Assembly (NCBI GenBank): GCA_038321965.1
Contig: JBBQFL010000023.1
Span: forward strand, 1-64,000
DNA: 64,000 nucleotides
Reading direction: 5' to 3'
Source of the DNA: UKL13-2 sp038321965
GTDB taxonomy: Bacteria > Pseudomonadota > Gammaproteobacteria > Burkholderiales > Usitatibacteraceae
Shown: positions 1-6,974 of the stretch, one piece after another
Layout: each line of letters opens with the position of its first letter
Position numbering within the stretch: position 1 is the first letter of the stretch
Program-made: the position numbers and the translations under genes
The notes under the pieces: model-generated
Told to the model about the DNA's origin: nothing
The model's input: only the letters and a program-made list of their open reading frames with translations
The model's database searches: none

Positions 1-74
1 GCACAATTTGACGATGAAAAAAGGAGTTACTACGATCACAGAAACGATATAGTTATCCACAGTTGACTGGATTC

Positions 75-1178
75 ATGTCAGCAAAAGCCCCTTGTCAAAA
101 TTCAACCGGCACAGGTGCTCAAAATTCATCCGGCGCCAACATCCTTACCAATGTAACCGGCCTTAACGTCGAGAAGATTCACGAATACTTGCGCAAGCAA
201 GGGCAGGACGATGCCAAGTTTGGTGAAATAGTCGAACTCCCACCGATTGAAAAGTGCGCAGGTCGCTTTGCGGTCATCGATGAATACCAAGACGAAGACG
301 GCAAGTTCAAAACGCGCCTTGATGAACAAAAGTCTCTCATACGTGGCGGCGATATCCTCGTACTCGATGAGGTATGGCGCATCTGGAAGCGTGGCGCGAA
401 GATAGCGCCAGAGGATGAAATGTTATGGCGCATGCACCGCCATATTCTCAATTCGGAAACACACGTCAGCACTGACATCGTGTTGATTACGCAGAATTGG
501 GGAGACTTGAATCTCACGCTTCGCGGCCTGGTGCATCAGCGCTTCGTCATGAAAAAACACACGAGCCTCGGCCTGGTTAAGCGTTACGCTGTGTTCGTTT
601 ATGACCAGGGTGCGCGCTCCGCGCATCTGACATTTCAAAAGAAGTACCGACAGGAAGTGTTCGATTTGTACAAGTCGCACTCGATGGGTGATGGCGCTGG
701 CAAAGAGCAAAGCGTCGATGAACGCGGTAACTATCTCCGTTATTTTCTGATTAACGTATTTCCATTCGTCGTCGTTTTGCTTCTCGCAGGCGGCTATTTT
801 GTCTGGCGTTACTGGCAACCGGAGACGCACGCTAAAAGAGTGCAGGGAACTGGCACCGCTGGCGCGGCGCCAGTTGTTGCAGTGCCGGCAGGTCAACCAG
901 GACAATCATTTGTCGGCGCTGACGGCCGGGTTGTGCCAGGTGCGATCGTACCGATCACAGACAGTAATGATCGCTATGGCGACGAGCGCGTCCTCGGCTA
1001 TGTTGCCGATGGTACTAATGTCATTTTTTTCATCGAACTAAAGGGCAGGGGAGTACTGCAACGGATTGCGTCCGACAAGGCCACTATCTCCGGTCAGTAC
1101 GTCGAGACGACGCACGATGGAAAAATCATCGGCACCTTCACCGGCCCTGAAAAGACCGAAAAGCGCGGATCGCAATAA
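75..1178 (+). CDS. Zot/pI-family inovirus assembly protein with a missing P-loop
   Basis: Inner-membrane motor of filamentous phages, which works with the pIV secretin to extrude virions. Visible: a Walker B-like DILVLDEVWR (about residues 93-102), the family-typical STDIVLITQ (about 133-141), one membrane helix (about 224-245) and a periplasmic tail of about 120 residues. Family members carry a Walker A loop (GxxGxGKS/T) some 20-35 residues before the conserved TNxxGL motif. Here TNVTGL (about residue 26) is preceded only by Ser/Thr/Gly/Asn-rich residues, and the in-frame sequence back to a TGA at 15-17 has no P-loop either, so ATP binding is probably lost. ATG at 75 was preferred to TTG at 63; neither has a strong ribosome site. 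The stop overlaps the secretin start (TAATG). Family call firm; functional state doubtful. Confidence 0.8.
   Translation: MSAKAPCQNSTGTGAQNSSGANILTNVTGLNVEKIHEYLRKQGQDDAKFGEIVELPPIEKCAGRFAVIDEYQDEDGKFKTRLDEQKSLIRGGDILVLDEVWRIWKRGAKIAPEDEMLWRMHRHILNSETHVSTDIVLITQNWGDLNLTLRGLVHQRFVMKKHTSLGLVKRYAVFVYDQGARSAHLTFQKKYRQEVFDLYKSHSMGDGAGKEQSVDERGNYLRYFLINVFPFVVVLLLAGGYFVWRYWQPETHAKRVQGTGTAGAAPVVAVPAGQPGQSFVGADGRVVPGAIVPITDSNDRYGDERVLGYVADGTNVIFFIELKGRGVLQRIASDKATISGQYVETTHDGKIIGTFTGPEKTEKRGSQ
95..134. repeat. Two 16-bp direct copies inside the Zot 5' end
   Basis: TCAAAATTCAACCGGC (95-110) recurs as TCAAAATTCATCCGGC (119-134), a 24-bp period with one mismatch. It encodes the QNS(T/S)G duplication at the point where the expected Walker A region is missing. 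It is probably a local duplication left by the event that damaged the Zot 5' end. Confidence 0.55.
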
Positions 1179-2557
1179 TGAGCGGCTTGTTTAAACGCGT
1201 TTTGAGACGTTATTTTTCAACAGCCCTTGTGTGGGCATTGGCAAGTTTGTGCGTTTTGACTGGTGCCTTGTTTCCCGCATCCAGCGCCTACGCGCAAAGC
1301 AAATCCGCCTGGGCTTTTTACGATGTGAAGCTCTCCGAAATTGTCCGCGTCGGTCTATCGCAGTTGCTCAATCAATCCTTCGTCGCCGACGATGCCCTGG
1401 TACGTGATGAGCGACGCGTAACGCTCGATCTTAAAGCCGATCAGGCTGACCAGGCAGGAACCATCTTGATCGACCTTCTTCTAGATGCCGGGTACGTAGT
1501 TACGCAAAAAAATGGACTCTGGAAAATCCGCAGCACTAACGACAAAGACAAGGAAACCGACAATGAAATTCTTTTATACCGTCCTCGCTACCGCAATGCT
1601 GGCTACTTCTATGACCTGCTTGGCATCGGACGCCGAAGTGGAGCGGCTTCTAGCTCGGAGTCAGAGGGGCAACGTTCATCCTCCAGTGTACGCACCGCTG
1701 ACGGCAGAGCAACGGGCCAAGTTCAAGCTCGGGCCGGAGAAGTCTCAGAGCGTTCGAATAGTGATACCGCGAGCCAGTACATCGACCGGGGCGCGGACGT
1801 TGTCTACATTAAAGGCACCGCCCGCGAAATCGCTACCTATCTTGCAGCCATCAAGCAACTTGATACGCCAGCAGAACAAATCGACGTTGCAACCGTCGTC
1901 TACGAATACACCGTTACCAACGAAGAACAAACCGCCTTCGGCGCCATCCTCCGCCTTGCTTCCGGCAAGCTCTCCGGCCAAATAGGTCCCGCTTCGTTTG
2001 CTGGCGACTTCCTCCGATTCGACACCAAGAACTTGAGTGTGATCTTCGGCGCACTCGCCGAAGATAAACGCTTCCACTTACTGAGTAATCCTTCATTACG
2101 TACCAAGTCGGGAACATCAGCCAGGATCGCTATTGGTGCAGACGTGCCGACACTTGCCAGCACGACAACGAGCAACGGTACTACGACGCAAAATGTGACC
2201 TATCAGAAAACCGGCGTCATCCTTGAACTAAAGCCGGTTGTGCTTGAAAACACGATAGACATGCAGGTAAAACAAACCGTCAGCGAAGCGGTTGCCACTA
2301 GCACCGGCGTCAATAATTCGCCCACGCTCACCACACGCGAAATAACCACAGGCGTCCTAATGAAAGATGAAGAGACAATCGTTATCGGTGGTCTTACAAG
2401 CAACAAGACAATGCGCGGCGATACCGGCATACGCTGGCTGCCGAAATATCTGCGCGCCAATGACAGCAGTGAGAATCGCACCGAACTGTTGGTTTTCCTT
2501 CGCGTCTCTAAGGTCAAACCCATTGGCTTAGCTGTATCCGATACCGCGGCGCCCTAA
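1178..2557 (+). CDS. Inovirus pIV-like secretin
   Basis: Outer-membrane secretin for virion export, type II/III secretin superfamily. Residues 1-40 form a signal peptide ending SSAYAQ. An N0/STN-like domain follows (about 45-120, with FYDVKLSEIVRVGLSQLL), then the conserved LYRPRYRNAGYFYDLL (about 133-148), a low-complexity Ser/Arg-rich linker (about 150-205), and the secretin barrel domain (about 235-450). The barrel carries the hallmark segments VPTLAS...YQKTGVILELKP and TTGVLMKDEETIVIGGL, ending in the usual GIRWLP region. Full length for phage secretins, with no internal stop. It is translationally coupled to the Zot gene by a one-base overlap. The linker coincides with a second open frame (separate entry). 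An intact secretin beside a damaged motor fits a decaying prophage. Confidence 0.9.
   Translation: MSGLFKRVLRRYFSTALVWALASLCVLTGALFPASSAYAQSKSAWAFYDVKLSEIVRVGLSQLLNQSFVADDALVRDERRVTLDLKADQADQAGTILIDLLLDAGYVVTQKNGLWKIRSTNDKDKETDNEILLYRPRYRNAGYFYDLLGIGRRSGAASSSESEGQRSSSSVRTADGRATGQVQARAGEVSERSNSDTASQYIDRGADVVYIKGTAREIATYLAAIKQLDTPAEQIDVATVVYEYTVTNEEQTAFGAILRLASGKLSGQIGPASFAGDFLRFDTKNLSVIFGALAEDKRFHLLSNPSLRTKSGTSARIAIGADVPTLASTTTSNGTTTQNVTYQKTGVILELKPVVLENTIDMQVKQTVSEAVATSTGVNNSPTLTTREITTGVLMKDEETIVIGGLTSNKTMRGDTGIRWLPKYLRANDSSENRTELLVFLRVSKVKPIGLAVSDTAAP
1563..1985 (+). CDS. Candidate overlapping gene nested in the secretin gene (secreted protein?)
   Basis: An open frame of 140 codons lies wholly inside the secretin gene in another frame. 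The ATG at 1563 is preceded by AAGGAA about seven bases upstream. The product begins like an export signal: Lys2, a hydrophobic core FFYTVLATAMLATSMTCLA and a possible cleavage after CLA/SDAE. A plausible soluble stretch follows (VERLLARSQRGNVHPPVYAP, then LTAEQRAKFKLGPEK). The last ~60 residues are Ser/Pro/Lys-rich and look like a shadow of the conserved barrel frame, so the real product, if any, may owe its function to the first ~75 residues. The overlap falls on the variable linker of the secretin, where a second frame would be tolerated. Inoviruses do use nested genes, but this one is unproven. Confidence 0.3.
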   Translation: MKFFYTVLATAMLATSMTCLASDAEVERLLARSQRGNVHPPVYAPLTAEQRAKFKLGPEKSQSVRIVIPRASTSTGARTLSTLKAPPAKSLPILQPSSNLIRQQNKSTLQPSSTNTPLPTKNKPPSAPSSALLPASSPAK

Positions 2558-2653
2558 ACTGTAAATCGCCGCCCCGCTAAAAATGCACCCGCTAGTGACG
2601 CAGGCGCCCGCCTCAATCGGATTTGCAGCATCGTGGTTTAGCGTTTAACTCTA

Positions 2654-2677
2654 GCAGGGCCGAAGTTCCGTCCCTGC
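2654..2677. terminator. Hairpin between convergent secretin and Abi-alpha genes
   Basis: GCAGGG (2654-2659) pairs with CCCTGC (2672-2677), with a further CG/CG pair inside one mismatch. It sits in the short gap between converging genes, where a bidirectional terminator is expected, but no T-tract follows on either strand. Weak call. Confidence 0.3.
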
Positions 2678-2706
2678 CGTGTAAGGAAAGGGTTTGACTC
2701 GCGTCG

Positions 2707-3426
2707 TCAGAGGCTGAAGTATTCAACTGGCGACCCAATGTGTCCTTGGCTTCGGACGTACAGCTGTAAACCCATAGCCGACGGCGTAAGCAGGGTATCT
2801 TGATTGGTGTGCGTACTGAGGCCACTCTGTAGGTCTAATAGACCAAGTCCCCTTAGACTGTCGATTTCAAGATCGAGCGTATAAATGTCCGTCGTGCCAC
2901 TTGCAGACTTGATCTGATCAAGCGTCGCCGCGAAGTGCTGCGAAAGCAGAAGTCCGGTCTCGGATTTGAACTTGGTAGCCTCATTACAGGCAAACGCCAA
3001 AATTCGAACCTGGGAAGAGGTGAGCTGAGCAAGCAGATTCACATAGATGAGATTTTCTTGGCTTTTGCCCGATTCTGTACAGGCTGTGGCTAACAATCCT
3101 GCCCACATACTTCGAATGTCATCTTCATCAGCCCATGATCCGTGATCGATAACGGCACCCACTATGCGCGGGTGAGCATGACGATTGTTCGCATTCGGCA
3201 GCTTAAGGAATAGCTCCTCTGCACGTGTCGCGATCGCCAATGCGTTTTGAGCGCGCCAGGAGCTGACCTTGTCTCTAAGCAGTAGGCCAAACTCCTCCGC
3301 CGCCGGAAGACAGATGCGACTCAAAAACGCGCCTGCAGCAGCAGTTGTTGCCTTTGCTACTGTATTTATGGCGGCGGAGACCGGCTTGATGCCGAAGACG
3401 TCTAGACTTTTGTCGGATTCTGGCAT
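2707..3426 (-). CDS. Abi-alpha (DUF4393) family protein, putative abortive-infection protein
   Basis: A 239-residue protein with the DUF4393/Abi_alpha layout: an Ala-rich N-terminal helix region (about 15-45), a charged helical stretch, then the family core. In that core a variable sequence leads into DIRSMWAGLLATAC (about 104-117), followed by the IYVNLLAQLTSSQVRILAF segment (about 127-145) that resembles the usual LKQLSPxDAxIL motif. Family members were named for association with phage abortive infection; the biochemical activity is not established. AAGGAC precedes the ATG by about seven bases. It is convergent with the phage secretin and lies on the phage side of the dif-like site, so it may be prophage cargo. 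Function is inferred from family and position only. Confidence 0.65.
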   Translation of the reverse strand: MPESDKSLDVFGIKPVSAAINTVAKATTAAAGAFLSRICLPAAEEFGLLLRDKVSSWRAQNALAIATRAEELFLKLPNANNRHAHPRIVGAVIDHGSWADEDDIRSMWAGLLATACTESGKSQENLIYVNLLAQLTSSQVRILAFACNEATKFKSETGLLLSQHFAATLDQIKSASGTTDIYTLDLEIDSLRGLGLLDLQSGLSTHTNQDTLLTPSAMGLQLYVRSQGHIGSPVEYFSL

Positions 3427-3913
3427 TTCTTGTCCTTAGGAGTGCTATCACACTGTGCCACTGCTTTAATGAGCAGTTTGTTGTTTTCACCAGAGTTATC
3501 ATCTAACTTTGGTGAAACGCAGTGTCGCCTACAAATCTTGAATTTGAAGACCAATCCGAATCACCATATCGTCAACAACGCTAACAGAATCTTCGCTTTA
3601 GTCGTCATTGGAATTCTCGCACATTTGCCACGCTGGGTCGTCCGTCAATACTTTGTCGACACCGCATTCAGTTGTCACCAGTGCCTAGCTTCCGGAAAGG
3701 CCAAAAATTCCGCGCGACTGATAGACAACGCCGTAACCCTTAAAAACGCTTTTACAGCCATTGCGTATCGACACTGGCATTTCAGCGCATGCAGGGTAAC
3801 CCGCAGGGTCGTGGCGGTAGGCGCGGGGTTGCTTTTCGCGCCGTATCCCGTCGCGCCGATGCGCTGACCACGCCGCGTGGCATACTTTCTGTTTCACATG
3901 CTTGGAGCTTTAA
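3427..3913. other. 487-bp stretch without a convincing gene
   Basis: It holds the upstream region of the Abi-alpha gene (ribosome site AAGGAC on the minus strand) and the promoter-side region of the Cys-rich gene. Open frames on both strands here (3430-3867 plus, 3685-3897 minus) have atypical composition and no recognisable motif or ribosome site. Probably non-coding or eroded phage sequence. Confidence 0.4.
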
Positions 3914-4174
3914 ATGAAACGTTTGCTTTTGGCAGCTTGCTTGCTTGCGCTTTCATTTCCTGGTATTCCGCAAAACGCCTTGAATCGCTGTTTGTCTGAT
4001 AGCGCTTGCCGTGATGATCAATACTGCTTAAAGCCATTTAAGGACGAATGGGGTCAATGCTTTGGGCGTGTTTTGAAGAGTGCGACTTGTGCGAAAGACA
4101 GCGATTGTAAAGAGGGGTATCAGTGCCAGCGCCCGAATACCAACGTTGAATGGACTTGCAAGAAGCGGCGTTAG
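3914..4174 (+). CDS. Small secreted Cys-rich protein, two tandem 4-Cys modules
   Basis: An 86-residue precursor. Residues 1-21 form a signal peptide (MKRLLLAACLLALSFPGIPQ) and the mature part is a tandem duplication. Module 1 (about 26-49) and module 2 (about 59-82) both have the exact spacing C-x5-C-x5-C-x10-C and share an Asp/Ser-rich first loop and a Trp two residues before or at the last loop (EWGQC and EWTC). Eight cysteines in a secreted protein suggest four disulfides, formed in the periplasm or outside the cell. GGAG lies seven bases before the ATG. I do not recognise a named family; the spacing is loosely like small disulfide-rich modules of secreted eukaryotic proteins. It sits between the Abi-alpha gene and the dif-like site, so it may be phage cargo. 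Confidence 0.65.
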   Translation: MKRLLLAACLLALSFPGIPQNALNRCLSDSACRDDQYCLKPFKDEWGQCFGRVLKSATCAKDSDCKEGYQCQRPNTNVEWTCKKRR

Positions 4175-4184
4175 CCTTTTGATG

Positions 4185-4595
4185 CTAGCGGTTGCACAAT
4201 ACTTTCCATGCTTGCGGCACAGCCTCAAAGCACAGCTGCACTGGCTCACTTTTTACAACGGGCCTGCGCGCCCGTTCTAGCTCTTGGTAATGCCACAGCA
4301 GCTTGCGTGTGTAGAAAATGGCTCTAATCTCGCTTTGGCCGTAGCGATTCCCGCCACCGTCGATTAGTTCATCATCTTTGAAGTGCCAACCGTGCCAAAT
4401 GTCCGGATGTTGCCCAGGGCGTCGTGTATTTTTGCTAGTAGGACGCTTGGCGACCCGTTCGGCTGGTGGATCTGGCACTCCGGTACCGTTAATAGCGTCT
4501 ATCGCGTCACATAAAGAAAAAGCCGCGGCGAGCGCGGCCTGTTCGTGGTCTGATGGTCTTTTCATGCGGCTAAATCGTAGCTGGCTCTTGTCCAT
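4185..4595 (-). CDS. Small hypothetical protein, possibly phage-derived (DUF3653-like)
   Basis: 136 residues from the ATG at 4595, chosen because an AGGTAGG ribosome site precedes it by about six bases; the open frame extends further upstream through AT-rich sequence that looks non-coding. An acidic/Ala-rich N-terminal helix (HEQAALAAAF) leads to a basic Pro-rich linker and then a WHGWHFKDDELIDGGGNRYG segment. That segment resembles the WxGWxxxxGxLxxPxGxxF pattern of the phage family DUF3653, which I recall in Xanthomonas filamentous phages. The resemblance is by eye and weak. The gene is convergent with the Cys-rich gene and its upstream region contains the dif-like site. Confidence 0.5.
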   Translation of the reverse strand: MDKSQLRFSRMKRPSDHEQAALAAAFSLCDAIDAINGTGVPDPPAERVAKRPTSKNTRRPGQHPDIWHGWHFKDDELIDGGGNRYGQSEIRAIFYTRKLLWHYQELERARRPVVKSEPVQLCFEAVPQAWKVLCNR

Positions 4596-4645
4596 GTGAA
4601 ACCTACCTGCGCACGTAGGAAACGACGGAGCTTTGCCCGGATGCG

Positions 4646-4673
4646 ATTTAACATAATATAAATTATACGCAAA
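4646..4673. other. dif-like XerC/XerD recombination site
   Basis: The 28-bp site matches the reverse complement of the E. coli dif site at 24 positions. The XerD half-site ATTTAACATAA (4646-4656) is identical, the central hexamer is TATAAA, and the XerC half-site TTATACGCAAA (4663-4673) keeps 8 of 11 bases. dif is the chromosome dimer resolution site at the replication terminus, and many inoviruses (CTXphi, Cf1) integrate there using host XerCD. Position directly beside inovirus genes fits an attachment site of a dif-integrated prophage; it could be the chromosomal dif or a phage att copy. The partner site is not in the window. The ~290 bp between here and the next gene is AT-rich and holds no convincing gene. 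Confidence 0.7.
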
Positions 4674-4963
4674 TTGCCATAATTGATTTATATTAATTTT
4701 CAGTAGTTTGAAGACTATTCTTAAATAAATACTTAACGTTGTGCCCTGGGAATTGTTAGTACGACTTTTCAACGACCGCTCCTCCTTTATGGCCCTGTAG
4801 CGAGAATTTACTATTCGCTGGCAATGCATCATTGCCCAAGAGATTTGCACCCGTTATGGTAGCCACTTGGCGTCTTCGTCAATTTCATTCTCAACACGTT
4901 TCACGTCCATTTTTGTGCGGCGTCAGGTAAGCCACTGCGTCTGATAAATCCACCAATGTCCCG

Positions 4964-6028
4964 TTAAATCGCCTTCGGCAAATCCACCGCCCATTTTTCC
5001 GTCCACGCGACGAGAGACGGCAGGATTCCCGGATTCAGCCTCACACCCGAAGCAAGCTGTTCTCGGCGTCGCGCCAGGCCGCCATCACCTGGCATGCGCA
5101 CGCGCTCGAAGCCCTGTCTTGGTGGATTGCTTCGGCAGGTTTCCGCGACCCACTGAGTCTGTTTTTGCAACGCGCTGCGTCCACCGAACGCTTCGGGATC
5201 AAAAACTTGCACAAATACGGTTGCACCCCACCCTTCCCTCTGATCAGCACGACCAAACGCCGCCAGGCCACCGGTCAGCACCTCAACCGCCAGCGCGAGA
5301 CCGTAACCTTTATGACCTGATTCCACACCACCCAGCGGCAGAATCGTACCTGGCGGCGATGCGAACAGAACGGCGGGATCGCGCGACGGCACACCATGAT
5401 TGTCCAGTAGCCAGGGATGAGGAAGCATACTTCCCTGCCGATGCAACCTTGCCGTCATGCCGTTGGTGATTAGCGAAGCAGAGATGTCGATCAATACCGG
5501 ATCCCCCTCAGTCGGAAAACCTATCGCGATAGGGTTCGGCGTGAATACTGCCTGGGTTCCGCCGAATGGCGCGACACTCGCCGAATTAGGATCTGAACAC
5601 ATCAACTGGATGACCATGCCCTCATCGGTGGCACGTTTCAGATAGGCCGCCAGACAAGCGATGTGATGGCTGCGGCGGATGTTGATGGTGCCGCTACCGT
5701 GCTCCTTCGCCATGTTGATTGCCTGATCAATAGCGCGGCGTACCAGCCAAGGACCGGGTAAACGCATTCCATCCCAACTGGCCACCGATGAACGTGAGTT
5801 CAGCACCTGATACGAGCCGGTACAGGCCATGTGACCGCCATCGATTTCGTCAAGGTATGGCGCCAGCAACGCCAAGCCATGGGTGTCGTGGCCAAGCAAG
5901 TCGCCTTCGAGCAGAATCTCGGCAACGTCATGCGCGAGGGGCGCGTCCAGGCCTGCCCGCAGCAACAGATCACCTGCGAATTCGGCAAGCGCTGCGGCTG
6001 AGAAGCACGCAGAATTAGTAGACGGCAC
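4964..6028 (-). CDS. Ldh-family (YiaK/malate-L-lactate type) NAD(P)-dependent 2-hydroxyacid dehydrogenase
   Basis: 354 residues from a GTG at 6028, the usual length for the Ldh_2 family; it overlaps the 3' end of the upstream SDR gene by 14 bases. The open frame runs further upstream but only as antisense-like sequence inside the SDR gene. Family signatures: GHDTHGL near residue 48, SHHIACLAAYLKRATDEG in the nucleotide-binding part, and SGHKGYGLALAVEVL near the C-terminal third. These enzymes interconvert 2-hydroxy and 2-keto acids (lactate, malate, 2,3-diketogulonate, ureidoglycolate). In this cluster it would plausibly oxidise the lactate or similar hydroxyacid released by the FAH hydrolase. 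Substrate is inferred. Confidence 0.8.
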   Translation of the reverse strand: MPSTNSACFSAAALAEFAGDLLLRAGLDAPLAHDVAEILLEGDLLGHDTHGLALLAPYLDEIDGGHMACTGSYQVLNSRSSVASWDGMRLPGPWLVRRAIDQAINMAKEHGSGTINIRRSHHIACLAAYLKRATDEGMVIQLMCSDPNSASVAPFGGTQAVFTPNPIAIGFPTEGDPVLIDISASLITNGMTARLHRQGSMLPHPWLLDNHGVPSRDPAVLFASPPGTILPLGGVESGHKGYGLALAVEVLTGGLAAFGRADQREGWGATVFVQVFDPEAFGGRSALQKQTQWVAETCRSNPPRQGFERVRMPGDGGLARRREQLASGVRLNPGILPSLVAWTEKWAVDLPKAI

Positions 6029-6758
6029 GACCACCGGAGAGATCGAACACCGCACCGGTACTGAAGGAGCATTCCGCCGTACAAAGCCAACTGACCAGTG
6101 CCGCGATTTCATCGACCTCACCGAAGCGGCCCATGGGAATTTTCGACAGCATGAAGTCGATATGCTGTTGTGTCATTTGTTCGAACATGGCGGTCTTTAC
6201 CGCAGCAGGCGTCACGCAATTGACGCGGATTCCGGTTTTGGCCAATTCCTTGCCCAGCGATTTGGTGAGTGCAATAACGCCGGCCTTGGACGCACTGTAA
6301 GCCGACGCATTGGGATTGCCTTCCTTGCCGGCAATTGATGCGATGTTCACGATGCGCCCAGCGTCCTGTTTGACCATTTGCGGAACCACCAGCTTGTTGC
6401 ACAAGAAAACGCCGGTGAGATTGATATCGAGAACCTGCTGCCACGCTGCAATGGGGTAGTCGCGCACTGGCAGGTTGGGGCCGGTGATGCCTGCACTGCA
6501 GACCAGCGCGTCGATGCGGCCCATGGCAGTGATCGTTGATGCAACGGCATTCGCGACCTGTGCTTCATTTGCGACGTCGATTTCAATCGTTACCGCGCCA
6601 CCGAGAGCCGAGGCGGCCTTTGACAACGCCTGTGCGTCGCGATCCCACAGCGCAAGCTGCGCGCCGGACGCGGCTAAGCGTTTTGCAATCGCAAACCCGA
6701 TGCCGGCCGCCCCGCCGGTAATAACAGCGCAACGGCCATTCATGTCCAGTTGATTCAT
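6015..6758 (-). CDS. SDR-family NAD(P)-dependent oxidoreductase (sugar-acid dehydrogenase)
   Basis: A classical short-chain dehydrogenase of 247 residues: cofactor loop TGGAAGIG (about 14-21), the NNAG-equivalent CSAG (about 88-91), catalytic Ser in NIASIAG (about 138-144) and the YSASK Tyr/Lys pair (about 153-157), ending near a DLSGGRAVY C-terminus. The ATG at 6758 is preceded by a strong AGGGGGG ribosome site. Cytosolic; likely oxidises or reduces a hydroxyl of a sugar acid intermediate. It is first in a two-gene leftward operon with the Ldh-family gene, divergent from the dehydratase operon, with the operator-like motif between them. It is distinct from the BDH2-like SDR at 16254-16994. 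Confidence 0.85.
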   Translation of the reverse strand: MNQLDMNGRCAVITGGAAGIGFAIAKRLAASGAQLALWDRDAQALSKAASALGGAVTIEIDVANEAQVANAVASTITAMGRIDALVCSAGITGPNLPVRDYPIAAWQQVLDINLTGVFLCNKLVVPQMVKQDAGRIVNIASIAGKEGNPNASAYSASKAGVIALTKSLGKELAKTGIRVNCVTPAAVKTAMFEQMTQQHIDFMLSKIPMGRFGEVDEIAALVSWLCTAECSFSTGAVFDLSGGRAVY

Positions 6759-6793
6759 GTGTCCCCCCTTTGTCGGCGAAAGCATACCCGAGA

Positions 6794-6816
6794 ATTGGCC
6801 TGACCACTTGACCATT
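6794..6816. promoter_or_regulatory. Operator-like palindrome shared with the fadR-type regulator promoter (copy 1)
   Basis: ATTGGCCTGACCACTT, followed by GACCATTG, lies in the 216-bp divergent region between the SDR and dehydratase operons. The core TGGCCTGACCA is a near-palindrome of the TGGTCnGACCA type bound by FadR/LldR-like GntR regulators. The same stretch recurs at 17132-17154, in front of the FadR-family gene of this cluster. Binding is inferred. Confidence 0.65.
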
Positions 6817-6974
6817 GTGATCGGGCCGCGTAGGCTTCGGAATCGACTGTTACGGGCTGAAAGTCGCTTTGTCGTATGTGCAGTCCGGCCGTTCAAGCTA
6901 TTGATACCAACGATTTTCAAGCGACTCCGGCGCGCATCCGCCGAAGCGAACAACATTCTCCCGGAGGAGATCAG

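Noticed and set aside
53..61. Perfect DnaA-box sequence TTATCCACA just before the Zot gene
   Set aside because: Single copy with no neighbouring boxes or AT-rich unwinding region; one exact 9-mer is expected by chance in a window of this size.
3430..3867. 145-codon plus-strand open frame
   Set aside because: No ribosome site or recognisable motif, and its start abuts the minus-strand Abi-alpha start region; looks like chance.
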